In this document: positions 23,377-33,684 of the stretch, piece after piece
Layout of the letters: each line of letters starts with the position of its first letter
Numbering within the stretch: the stretch's first letter is position 1
Assembly: GCA_030620095.1 (NCBI GenBank)
Contig: JAUTXW010003840.1
Coordinates: forward strand, 372,001 to 436,000
Length of the DNA stretch: 64,000 nt
Source of the DNA: Kuschelorhynchus macadamiae
Lineage: Eukaryota > Arthropoda > Insecta > Coleoptera > Curculionidae
Direction: 5' to 3'
Notes under the pieces: generated by a model
Told to the model about the DNA's origin: nothing
The model's database searches: none
The model's input: only the letters and a program-made list of their open reading frames with translations
Program-made: the position numbers and the translations under genes

Positions 23377-23467
23377 ACGTAACAAGTTGTGGTGTAGTGT
23401 GATTAAAACACTTATATTTGATCGATGTTTCACCACAGGATCTAGTGTTAGGACTTAATCTATAGAA

Positions 23468-23862
23468 TTGTTAATGGAGAGCTCACAGCACGTCGGTACC
23501 TAGAAATCATTAAAGAAGTTATTTCACAACTGCCGTAAAATATTCCATTTGCACTTTATAATGCCGTTTATCTTCAACAAGACGGTGCCCCAAGTCACCA
23601 CTTGGCACTTTTAAGGGCATTTTTAGACGATAACTTTACTCAAAGATGGATTGGTACCCACGGACCTGTAAGATGGCCCGCACGATCTCCAGATCTTTCG
23701 CTTTTAGATTTTTTCTTATTGGTTTTTATGCAAACTAAAATGTATAAAACACGATATCAGTATGTACTGGAGCTTCTTGCGGCAATCGACTTAACTTTCC
23801 GAAATTTCCATAAAAGGCCATTGATTCTTTTGAACACTATTAGAAGAATAACGAAAATATGA
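23468..23862 (+). pseudogene. DD41D transposase fragment
   Basis: From about 23468 the plus strand reads NGELTARRYLEIIKEVISQL, a stop, then VYLQQDGAPSHH, WIGTHGPVRWPARSPDLSLL and DFFL with a long C-terminal helix ending RRITKI. The spacing between the aspartates of QQDG and SLLD is 41 residues. The N-terminal half with DNA-binding and first aspartate is absent; the fragment joins the Penelope end at its left and the pogo-like element at its right. Confidence 0.85.
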
Positions 23863-23874
23863 TAATTTTGCATA

Positions 23875-26740
23875 GGGTCACCTGTTCAACAGTGAACCAC
23901 ATTTTTTTAAAACCCAGATAATGTTTTCAAAAATTTTTTTTTTGTAAATCGCTATTTTTAAGTCGATATGGTAAACAGTTTTTTATCTTTTTCTGCAATA
24001 AAATTAAAAAAGTAATAGTTAGATTTGACAGAATTTACTTTTTTTAAAAGTAGTGCAAGTGGTTCACTGTGGGACACTGCTGTTACACAGTGAACCAACG
24101 TTGTGAACACAGTGAACCATAGCTTTCTAGTCTAAAATAAGTTTAATAGTTTTTCAAAAACTCAGATTATTTATTAATTTACGTTATATTGGAATAAAAA
24201 TCAAGTATAACGATAATAAGGACATAAAAAATTTTTGGTTGAATTAAGTCCAACAAAACTAAACATAAACAGGTTACATTAATCAGGAAACTGTCAGTTA
24301 TAAAGATGTATTGGAAGTGAATTAAGACTAATAAAATAAAACAAAAACTGGTAACATTTATAAGTAAGGTACCTACCTACGTAAAGCTGATAACAAAAGA
24401 ACAAAAAGTAAATTATTTTTTAGGATTCATTCACCGAACTTAAACTAAAACAATAAAATATTAGCTGCACTATCTAATCTAATTAAATTAAATAAAAACT
24501 AGTAACTGAAATTCGGAAGGAAACGAAAACTTCTTGTTCTTCAACGCATATTTAGAAGGCTAAAATTAACCTCGAACTTAACATAGGAATTTTGTCTTTT
24601 GGTGCCATTATGAAACTCGGGCTGGGGAAGAATGTACTTTATATCTTCTTCTAGCACAAAAGACTTATCCTCAACTGTTGGCAAAGAAAATTGTTCGTTG
24701 TTCTTAGACTTAATTCTTAAAAAACTAATTTGGTATTCCCACGAAGCATTGTTGCGTGGTTCAATTATTTTTCCCACATAATAAACGATCTGCTTCTTTG
24801 TCGCGAATTGCACATAATCGTTAATATCAGGTCTTCTGGGCAATGGCTCAAAGTTACCAGGAGTAAGAAGAACACAGGGATCTTCATCATCTGTAGGTGA
24901 TTCGTACCACAGCCCTCCATGAGTCCTCGTGAGGACTGTATGTTTGGGATGTCTGCAACATTAACTGGGTCTAGTATTTCAGATGAACCTGGAACCGGAC
25001 TGGCAGATGGAGACTGCGCCGTGCTTGGAATGGCCGTAAGATCTTTATCTTGAAATTATTATTATCAGGAAAATATTTCTATCAAATGGAAATATCCCAC
25101 AACATTTAAAGGCCTTAATAATATTTGCAGGAGTCATTGCGCGACTGTGCGCCGTACCGATACAATCAGCTAAGTCGTAAATGGTAATTGGCTTACCAGG
25201 ATTACGCAAAAGCCACGAATCAACAGCACTGTTATAATACGTTTTGAAAGGTGCTAAAACTCCAACGTCAAGCGGCTGCAGTTTTGCCGATGTATGTGGA
25301 TGCAACGTAAGTATGGTAACCCCGGACTGCTTGGCCAAGTTTAGAGCCTCGATGGACAGATGTGACTCGTGGTTATCAAATATTAATAAAGGCGGATGTT
25401 GTTGAGAGGAGTTAGTATGTTTAATAAAGTGTCTCATTACGTGCGTAAATAATTCAGAATTCATCCAACCACTTGGGGTTGCTAGTCCTAGTGAACCAGG
25501 TGGTGCTCCTTTCATCATGTAATCCTTAAAATTCTTTCTGGGAAAGACAATGACCGGGGTAAAGCGATACCACTGGCTCCTATAATACAGCATGTAGTGA
25601 CTAGCGTGCCTCGTTCTCCACTTGTAACCTTTCCAATACACTTTCTCCCAGTAGGCGCAATTACCTTTTGAGGTTTCTGTACAGTTGTGGTGGAGGTCTC
25701 ATCTAGATTAAAAACTCTAGTTCCGTCAGCAAAAGCGGGGTTCCTGGAAAGTGCATTTTCAAGATTATCGAAAAATTTCTTGACATTTTCTTTATTAAAA
25801 GAAGTTGCTCGTGCTAGACTCGTTGCCTCTGGTTTTCGTAATGTAAGATCTTGATGCCTCTTTCTGAAGGCACGCAGCCATTCCTTACCAGCCAACTGCT
25901 CCTTCTTCCAGGATTCTGGTATTTTGATATTATTAAGCACAGCCATGTCATATGAGACATTGCGTGTGTCGGTCGTAGTTAGTCCATAAAACATCAAAGC
26001 ACAGTTTTTTAAATAATTTTTGAGAATGACTTCTTGGGGTGCCGAAAATATCCGGTTAACTTCATAATTGGGAATCAATCGAATTTCATCGTTGGGCGAA
26101 TTTTTCTTTTTTAAAGCGTACCGCCTTAGTGTTGGGTACGGTATATTTTTCTCTTGTGCAGCCTTTCGTATACTCATTCCTTCCGAAATAAGGACCAGTG
26201 CATCTCTCATTACAACTTCTGAATGCGCTCCCACTTTTCTAACCGCTGTTTTATTCCGTGGCATACTATAAAAAAAAGTTTTATTTGGTGGTGTTGTAGA
26301 GTGAACCAGCCAAGGTACACAGTGAACCAGTGGTTCACTGTTGAACACATAATTTTGGTTCAGTGTGTACCTTTAGCACATGTCACAAATAAACCATCAC
26401 AGAACAAAATCTCCTAAGACTATTTATGTTTTAATAGTGGTAAATAAACAAAAACTTAAACACCTTTTACTACATCAAACATTACAAAGCATAAAATTTT
26501 ACCCAAAGTAGATATTAAACATTAAACTTACCTTAGAAAAGTTACTTTTAGCGGGAGAAATTAGAAATTCATAAATTATTCCAAGATGGACCACCTGTAT
26601 TCGCCGGGATATAGTTGACAACTAAACCGTTTAACCAAACGTGGCTTTGGAACGTGTTTGGCGCGTGAAACTATTATGACGTAGTAGGTGGTAGGGGTGG
26701 TTCACTGTGTCTGGGTGGTTCACTGTTAAACAATTGACCC
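23875..26740 (-). mobile_element. Pogo-like DNA transposon with repeated GTTCACTG motifs
   Basis: The left end GGGTCACCTGTTCAACAGTG (from 23875, after TA) faces the inverted right end CACTGTTAAACAATTGACCC (to 26740). About ten copies of GGTTCACTGT or its complement lie in both subterminal regions (near 23888, 24061, 24087, 24109, 26299, 26319, 26331, 26357, 26699 and 26718). A pogo-type transposase is encoded on the minus strand. The outermost base pairs and the right TA are not well preserved (AG follows 26740), so the exact tips are uncertain. Confidence 0.82.
24541..26264 (-). pseudogene. Pogo/CENPB-like transposase, frameshifted
   Basis: The start is the ATG at 26264 (MPRNKTAVRKVG). Residues 1-60 form a psq-type helix-turn-helix (SIRKAAQEKNIPYPTLRRYA). 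The catalytic domain follows with VFNLDETSTTT (first aspartate), LLIFDNHESHLS (second) and KLQPLDVGVLAPFK (third); 35 residues separate the last two, normal for pogo. A one-base deletion in a C-run near 25557 shifts the frame between ASGIALP and VIVFPRKN. A further break follows FPFDRNIF near 25080, and the C-terminal frame resumes at 24843-24541. Domestication is unlikely given two lesions and intact surrounding element ends. Confidence 0.85.
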
Positions 26741-26742
26741 AG

Positions 26743-27097
26743 CAGGAAAATGGCCGTTATTATGAAAACCACCTTTGAAAACTCATTGCTTTTTCAAAAT
26801 ATTGTTTCTCTTTTGTTTTTCCTAACTTAAGTTCTAAGAAAGATATGTAATTTTTGTTCTTTTGTTTTGAGTGAAATTCAATAATTTTATCATTAATCAT
26901 TAAGTTAAAATTCTATAATAAATAATTAAGAGTTCAGAATTAAAAAAGGTTTTTTGAATTAAGTTTGAAAATATCACATATTTAACATAATATTTACTAC
27001 TTCCTACTAATTGGACACAAAAGAAAATATTAGAATATCTCGAATTATGAACATGTCTTTCAAAATAACTGCATACATGTTTATATTTATCATATAC
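26743..27097. other. No feature recognised
   Basis: Plain AT-rich intron sequence between the pogo-like element and a solo DD41D arm. Confidence 0.5.
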
Positions 27098-27510
27098 AGG
27101 GTGTCCGATTTAAAAAAATAAAATAGGATCCGATAACTTTTTGATCTGACCCCGTATACTTATTCTGAAAGCATCACTGAATTCTACATAAAAAGTGATA
27201 TAAGGAACAATTTTCGCCTTTTTGATAATCAGATTAGATAGCTGGAACATGGCCTGAAAACGCAATAGTTTGAAAAACGCCATGTATCTCAAAAATCAAA
27301 AGGACTATGAAAATTCTGCTGGTGCCATCTAGTTTCACAAGAAGGTAGTGCATTGCCGCGAAAATCGCAACCCTCTTTGTACCTAAAAAATGTACTTTGA
27401 TAAAGTATAGCTCGGAAAAGAAATAAGGCCCAAAATTTTACCTCCATACCAAAATTCGTGAAAATTGGCGATTGCAAGTGAAACTGAAAAGTTACCAATT
27501 GTTTAAACCT
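27098..27510 (+). repeat. Solo DD41D-type arm
   Basis: Begins TACAGGGTGTCCGATTTAAA at 27098 and continues with blocks seen in the arms of the 8215 family (CATGTATCTCAAAAATCAAA near 27280, a CTATGAAAATTCTGCTGGTG block). There is no partner arm or transposase nearby, so it is an orphan end or a diverged MITE. Confidence 0.6.
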
Positions 27511-27512
27511 GC

Positions 27513-27556
27513 ACCTCTATATAGTAGCTAGCTCTAACCAATTGCGCTATCGTACC
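27513..27556 (-). repeat. tRNA-like A-box remnant (possible SINE)
   Basis: The minus strand reads GGTACGATAGCGCAATTGGT then TAGAGC, which resembles the D-arm and A box of a tRNA promoter. No matching T-arm or cloverleaf follows in a usable position, so it is more likely a SINE head or remnant than a tRNA gene. Confidence 0.45.
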
Positions 27557-28028
27557 ATTAATAAGCAATTCGTTAGAACTTGTACAGGGTGTTCCAGCGA
27601 GGACTGAACAGGGACCTATTTTCGACCTTCCTTGTATTTTGGAAAAATTCAAAATAGCCAATCGATGTATTTTTTCTTGTAGAATCCAAAAATGTCATCG
27701 AAAAAATATTTGAACCAGAAACAAAAGAGTTACGCTATGCATCAGGTGTTTTTTAAATGGAATGTATCGTTTTTTATACGATTTTTGGAAAGAGTGATTT
27801 TTTTTATGTCCGTTCTGATTAAAAGATTTGGTTTTGCGATAGCTGTTTATATTACATTTTAATGTTTTACAAACTAAAATTCTAGCTTCACCTGTTTAAA
27901 ATATACGATAGGTTGGTATAGGTGATCAAGGTAAAATGACGTTTGAATGCTTTGTCAATAAAAATTGACATTATTTTAATTATTGTCGAAGTCTTCACCT
28001 AAAAAATATATATTTGACTCTGATCGAA

Positions 28029-28187
28029 ATGAAATACTCTTTGGACGAGAGACTACAGATTGTTATGCTATTTTACAAGTGCCAAGAAAATGCAAGAGAA
28101 GCAAGAAGAAGATTTATTGCAAATTTTCATAGAAATATATCCATCAATACAATTCTAAGGATAAAAAAAAAAATAATTATTAAATAA
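28029..28187 (+). pseudogene. Transposase N-terminus in the left arm
   Basis: A 52-codon plus-strand frame reads MKYSLDERLQIVMLFYKCQE and continues NAREARRRFIANFHRN then INTILRI, a DUF4817-like helix-turn-helix, the normal N-terminal DNA-binding domain of these transposases. It ends at a stop in an A-rich run. The same first 12 residues begin the minus-strand gene at 29109, where the rest of this domain is missing. The intact domain has thus been left in the opposite arm. Confidence 0.82.
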
Positions 28188-28200
28188 TAAAATAAAACTA

Positions 28201-29109
28201 CTAATAACATAAGTTTTCAATGTGACCGCCGTTTTTCTCGAAACAACATCGATAACCCCTTTGTAGCCTTTCTAAACTTGCTGTTACAATATGATTTTCC
28301 TGGTTAAGGCGGTTTATTTCATCGACAATTTTTCCCATGATCTCTTGAATATTTTCGTTTCGTTATGTGTATACGACGTTCTTCAAATGGCCCTAAAGAA
28401 ATGTATCCAAAACTGAGAGGTCGGGGCTATTGAGCGGACAAGCATATATTCAATTTCGCCCTATCCATTCGTTATGGCGCCGATTTAAAAATTGAACCAC
28501 ATCATGCACGGCATGAGGAGGCGCCCCATCATGTTGCCAAATTAAATTCTGATATTCTGCCAATGGTAAGTCTTCCAAAAAATTTTCAATTTCGTTTTCT
28601 AAAAACTCATAATATCTGTGCCCATTTAAAGTCCCGTTAAAAAATATTGGTCCCAAAATTTTATTGTTTTTTATCCCACACCAAACATGAATAGAATTCC
28701 TCCCTTGAAATTTAATAGTCTGGAACTTTTTTGGATTTTCAACGGCCCAGTGGTGACTATTATGTCTGTTGAATACTCCCGATGTTGTGAAAGTAGCTTC
28801 GTCGGCCCACACAATATTTTTGAATAAATCAGGGTCTTCGTTTTCTTGCCGAATTACCATTTGAGAAACAAATTGGAAGCGAAGTTCTTTTTGTGCCGGT
28901 GTTAGGTGCTGAAGTGGAAGGATACGAAAAGGCCTAAATTTATGAATTTTCAGAGTCCTGTGAACAGTCCCTCGGGTAACTCTTCTGCGCCTTACACCGC
29001 CACCGTACTGAACTTCCCGAATTCTTCTTGAAAATAATTTATAATGGCCTGGTCTCGATTTCTTCTTCTTTGTAACAATCTGTAGTCTCTCGTCCAAAGA
29101 GTATTTCAT
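28201..29109 (-). pseudogene. DD41D transposase lacking its N-terminal domain
   Basis: Starts MKYSLDERLQIV (29109) and jumps at once to a linker, losing about 35-40 residues of the DNA-binding domain. The catalytic core reads IVWADEATFTTSG (first aspartate) and LIWQHDGAPPHA (second), then stops after NEWIGRN at about 28450. The third aspartate block, SPDLSVLDTFL, and the C-terminus NGGHIENLCY continue further downstream (to 28201) in another frame with stops. Non-functional. Confidence 0.87.
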
Positions 29110-29656
29110 TTCGATCAGAGTCAAATATATATTTTTTAGGTGAAGACTTCGACAATAATTAAAATAATGTCAATTTTTATTGACAAAGCATTCAAACGTC
29201 ATTTTACCTTGATCACCTATACCAAGCTATCGTATATTTTAAACAGGTGAAGCTAAAATTTTAGTTTGTAAAACATTAAAATGTAATATAAACAGCTATC
29301 GCAAAATCAAATCTTTTAATCAGAATGGACATAAAAAAAATCACTCTTTCCAAAAATCGTATAAAAAACGATACATTCCATTTAAAAAACACCTGATGCA
29401 TAGCGTAACTCTTTTATTTCTGGTTCAAATATTTTTTCGATTACATTTTTGGATTCTACAAGAAAAAATACATCGATTGGCTATTTTGAATTTTTCAAAA
29501 ATACAAGGAAGGTCGAAAATAGGTCCCTGTTCAGTCCTCGCTGGAACACCCTGTACATATTCAAACTCACTAGTATCATAACCGTTATTGAACCCGCCAA
29601 TTGTTCTACCCTTATGTCTCTGTAAGCCAAATTTTTAAAATAAGTATTTTATCTTC

Positions 29657-29793
29657 GTGAAATATATTTTTTTAAATATTTTATCAACAGTAAAAGTTAT
29701 GGTACGGGAGGGGACCGAACCCGCAACTATGGATCGTACCATAAGTTTTACTTTTACTACTGATCAAATATTTCAAAAAAAGTATTTCATAGT
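29657..29793. repeat. Inverted repeat with tRNA T-arm-like loop
   Basis: Arms of about 50 bp (29657-29705 and 29736-29793) are imperfect inverted copies; the inner part pairs AGTAAAAGTTATGGTAC with GTACCATAAGTTTTACT. The 30-base loop holds GGGACCGAACCCGCAAC, whose complement GTTGCGGGTTCGGTCCC resembles a tRNA T-arm and B box. No A box or cloverleaf is present. Confidence 0.65.
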
Positions 29794-29996
29794 TTAAAAA
29801 ATTGATAAAAACACTTCTATTAGCTCACTTATTTGTCGTTAATATAAATAATTATATACATTTTTCCTGGGAATGGAAGGGCGTAATTTTGAATAGTAAC
29901 ATAAATATGCCAAAATAAGATTTCTTTTATCAATGTTAATCAGAAATTTTGTGTGGAATATTATAATTTTAAAATATATATTTTTTCCGTTTCCAG

Positions 29997-30151
29997 GTAG
30001 AGATGCTATCAGTGGGTTCGGAATTCATCACAAACATTTGGGTGCCTGACACGTTCTTCGTAAACGAGAAAACGTCATCGTTCCACAAAGCGACCACGTC
30101 GAACGAATTTATCCGAATACACCATTCGGGTAGCATTACCAGAAGTATTCG
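29997..30151 (+). CDS. Rdl: RDL-like GABA receptor, exon with loops A and E
   Basis: A 155-nt exon after TTTCCAG and before GTAAGC. It continues the frame of the previous exon and ends with two bases of an arginine codon. Segments include VEMLSVGSEFITNIWVPDTF, FVNEKTSSFHKATTSNEFIR and IHHSGSITRSIR. Loop A (F of PDTFF, F146) and the loop E arginine (FIR, R166) are conserved, so agonist binding looks possible. Compared with the almost invariant insect RDL text I see T129M, K138T, Q152T, Y154S and I157K. Its G+C content is well above that of the flanks. Antisense open frames over this exon are shadows. Confidence 0.9.
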
Positions 30152-30454
30152 GTAAGCATCCAAATATACAGTACAGATCAAAAAAATTAACCCCATTTTG
30201 ATTACTTTTTTACTATTTAAAGCGACATTTCACTTTATATACCCAATTGTTTTTGTTTCTTTTGCTCACGATCAATTTTTTAATATTTAAGGCTGAGCGT
30301 AAAATATTAACATATATACAGGATGTTACAAATTCGAAAAGATAAAATTGTAAGTCAAAAACTGTAAGAGAAACGACATTGGACAAAAAAAGAAATTTTT
30401 GAGCAATTTAATATAGAATAATATGCCGTTAACAAACTTAACGAAGATTCGAAT

Positions 30455-30795
30455 AAAAACGGAAATCGTCATTTTTCTTTTATTTTTTTTTTCAGGCTGC
30501 GTTTGAATAGATATTACAAAATAAATTTTGCATTTTCATAACCCTTTTCTCTCCTCTAAAAGGTAATGCACCAAGATTTAAAATCCGACGTTTCATCTTC
30601 AAGGTTTGTTAAAAGCGAACGAAAAAATCCGTTTTTAAAAAAATAAAGTTGATGATGAGACCTCGAAGACGAAACGTCGGATTTTAAATTTGGGTGCCCC
30701 ATCTTGCGGAGGAGGAAAACTTGTTGAAAATTTAATATTTATTTTGTAATATCTCTTCTAAAGCAGCCTGAAAAAATAAAAAACGAAACTGCCGA
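30455..30795. repeat. Foldback element with hammerhead-like ends
   Basis: Two arms, about 30455-30615 and 30640-30795, are inverted copies. Matching blocks include TTTCAGGCTGC/GCAGCCTGAAA, ATATTACAAAATAAAT/ATTTATTTTGTAATAT and AAATCCGACGTTTC/GAAACGTCGGATTT. The right arm reads GATGATGAGACCTCGAAGAC then GAAACGTCGG, close to the CTGATGA/GAAA pattern of Penelope ribozyme ends; the left arm carries the inverse. A tip-like TACAGGATGTTAC lies to the left at 30317. Confidence 0.7.
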
Positions 30796-31199
30796 TTTTC
30801 AATTTTTTACGGATATATTGGTAAGTAGCCGGAATTTTTTAACTTTATTGACATTAAATTGCGCAACTTTACCCTAATTTAACCAACCTTGAATCTGTCA
30901 TGGTTTTTAAAATCACAATGCTATGCCATCGAATTTGTTACGCCCTGAAAATATGTATTGGATTTTTTTGAAATCAGTTTTATATATTTTTTTAATTTTT
31001 ATTTCATGCGTTTTATTTGACACAGAGCTACGGGTTCTATTGCTATGTAACATATATATTCTTATTCCTGATACTATGGTGAACGCAAATACTGCCTGCA
31101 TCGCGTCACGTAAACCATTAAAAATGGCGCTGTTCTGCCACTATAAGCACAACCTAAAACAATACAAAGAAATAACTAAAAACAAAATAGAGAGAATAT

Positions 31200-31740
31200 A
31201 AAAAGAACGCATTACTTTAATAGGATAGAATTCTTGAGGTGCTTTTTTAACAAAATCCTCTATATTTTGCTTGGTAAAGATACTAGAATTCGTTTGCTTG
31301 AATCCTACATTTTGGCGTATCAAAAAGACAAAAAGTTTATCATATTTCGATATGTCAATCTTTTCCCTTAATTCTAGTATTGCCCGTATCATGCTGTAGA
31401 TAGCCCAAAGATTAGATGTTTTTTTGCCTTGCCATGTCGCTAAAATATGCCATCAGGCTGTCTCCGACGCGATATTCTTAGAATTTTTTTTCGGCACGCC
31501 AATTTCTATATACCTTCAATACGTTTTTATATCGTCCTCTACTTTTTTCTGGAAGGAAACTTGCTTCTGCAGCTTTCCTAAATTCTGGTGAAGTACCATT
31601 GTTAAAATAGTCTCCATTATCATAACTTTCTGACAACAACTTTCTTTGTTATACAATTCGAAAGATCGGGCGAGAAGTTCAAAATTGCCAATTGCCAAAG
31701 GTTGTTAAGGTTTTACTAGTTTTGAGGGTTTACGCCATAA
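31200..31740 (-). pseudogene. Crypton-like tyrosine recombinase fragment
   Basis: The minus strand reads ATWQGKKTSNLWAIYSMIRA, then ILELREKIDISKYDKLFVFL and FTKQNIEDFVKKAPQEFYPI. This resembles the N-terminal core-binding domain of tyrosine recombinases of Crypton-type elements in insects, where YSML-like and ISKY-like wording precedes the catalytic domain. The catalytic R-H-R-Y part is not present. At least one stop and a shift interrupt it near 31510. The assignment comes from recalled wording of the family and is moderate. Confidence 0.5.
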
Positions 31741-33580
31741 CAACCAATTGTAAACGCAATCGGTGACAACATATATGGAAACGTCAAAACAGAAAATGGC
31801 AAATTTTGACACTTTTACTACATTTTTCATTTTCAAAATAAAATATTCTACCTACATTTTGATTAATGGTCTGGTTGTAAATAAAATAAAATACCAACCT
31901 AGGAGGGAAGTTTCACTACTGTCTCGAGATTAATATAAATCTCTCGACACACTCCCTACTCGATATGTAATATACTATTAATATATCCTATAATTTATAA
32001 AAGAAATTTATATAAAATAATAAATACGCTGTATTATTTTCTTCTTTTTACTTTGTTTTGATATTGTTGGAGTTGTACCTATTTTTTAAATCACTTTGTA
32101 TACCAGTCTCATCCTAATAATATGCAAACTATCGTTCTTCCCGATTAAGTTACATAAAATAATCATAATGCGTCATGTTTCGATGACAAACAAAATAAAC
32201 GTCTGCAATAAAATCAAAATGTTTAAGACTACATTAATAAATACGCCTGACAAGAGCCAATTTGCTATGTCCCGGTTTATTATCTTTTAGGTAATCAGTT
32301 CGATAATTTTAGTTCGTCATCGGAACAATAGTCCAGGAATTAAGGCCATTTCTTCATTAAAATTAGAAAGCAGAGGATTTTTATTTCCTTCTATTCATAC
32401 AGGTAAAGTATTGTAATCCTGAAAAAAATTACCCTATGAGATTTATTCAGATCAAGTTTCAGGGTCCCTAGACTTCAAATAAAATGTTTTCTCAGTTCCC
32501 TCGATCTGGCTGTCTATTGGTGAAAAATTATGGACTATATGGGGATGACATGGTAACGCTTTGGTAAAAATTGAATATGGCGGAACAAAATGTTAAAAAA
32601 TTCCTCTATTTTAGTGTTCGTTAACAATCCTCCTGTTGCTATGTTAGAGTGGTGTATTATTTGGGGTTAAAATCCAGCGTCGACGTATGGCAACTATTGT
32701 TACATCACCAGGAGGCTTAAATATCAGAAAGGAAAAACATATTTATAGGTTACAACATCAGTTAAAACTAAACAATTAAAACATTTTTAAAAGTTTTAAA
32801 GATTTACCGAAATTGTTACATAAAGAGCCCAATAAAAATAAGGTATGTTTTAGCAAATTACAAGTTATTAATATGAAATTATTGTTATACTTACAATTAA
32901 GTTTGACTTTTGGTGTCAAAAGTGTCAAAATCAAGGTAATTTTCTTGCAACTGTTTTGCAATATTTGGATGAAGTTGCAGTGGATCTAGCAAAGTGGAAA
33001 GAAAATATTCACGCTTCCTAATTTTCCTGAAATTTGACCCAGAAGAAGACCCTTTTTTTGAGTCGCTGAATAATTGTTGACAGATGTGAACCCCCCCCCT
33101 TTCCACGAACACAATTTCTGGCTAGGTGCTTGATGTTATCTGTTAGTGGAATTCACTAAAATTAAATTATGTCATTTATCATCCTTACTCCATAAACAAA
33201 AGGTTTTTTGGCAATGGAATTTTACAACAATTCAAAATGTCGGCGAATTTCCTTTACCCGGAACTTCTTTCGTTATGAATCTTTTTTCTTATTACTTCTT
33301 TAGTTCAGTACAATGTCATTTAGAAACATAATATGTACTATTTTTTCAAACATTTTTATTGGGCACCATTTTGTTCCATCATATTAAATTCCTGCCAATA
33401 TTTTACCAGTTCCTACCTAGGCCACAGTGGATTTTTGGGCATAATTTAAAATAGTTTTTACATTGGCAATAAATGCGGCCTTGACTCCGACCGAGCGCAG
33501 TCAAGTTCTGTATGCTTGATTTCCTGTGAATCGATCCAGAGGTTATTGAACTTTCCACAGGCAATTTTTGCATTTCAGTC
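31741..33580. other. No gene recognised; one stray repeat unit
   Basis: AT-rich intron. A single CCGCCATTTT-type unit appears at about 33355-33445 (GCACCATTTTGTTCCATCAT). The minus-strand peptide at 32897-33112 (SGSNFRKIRKREYFLSTLL) is not one I can place. Confidence 0.4.
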
Positions 33581-33684
33581 GCGTGCCTTAAGGGCGGGCG
33601 GAAGCTATCGTTGGAGTAGGTTCTTCGTTTGAACAGCTATCCGTGTGTTGTATGATACGTACGTCGCCTCGTGCATGATGCGAT

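Larger units (their letters stand above)
22676..23467 (+). mobile_element. Penelope-like 3' end, inverted duplication
   Basis: The plus strand encodes a GIY-YIG fragment (22972-23283) and continues into a 3' end with a hammerhead motif and the tail GGTGTAGTGTG. Upstream, 22676-22880 is an inverted copy of about 23065-23290; for example GAGGGGACTATAGGGAATAGG faces CCTATTCTCTATAGTCCCCTC. So two 3' segments of one element stand head to head. The right edge is followed directly by a DD41D fragment at about 23468. Confidence 0.8.
27585..29553 (-). mobile_element. DD41D element with about 475-bp coding inverted arms
   Basis: Ends CAGGGTGTTCCAGCGAGGAC (27585) and GTCCTCGCTGGAACACCCTG (29553) are perfect inverted repeats flanked by TA. 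The arms 27585-28060 and about 29080-29553 remain nearly identical through their full length and include the first codons of the transposase in both, facing inwards. The minus-strand gene lies between. The whole element sits in the first RDL intron, about 440 bp before the next exon. Confidence 0.93.

Noticed and set aside
27513..27556. tRNA gene
   Set aside because: A-box-like string only; no anticodon arm or T-arm in place.
29969..30196. Minus-strand frame across an RDL exon
   Set aside because: Antisense shadow of the conserved plus-strand exon.
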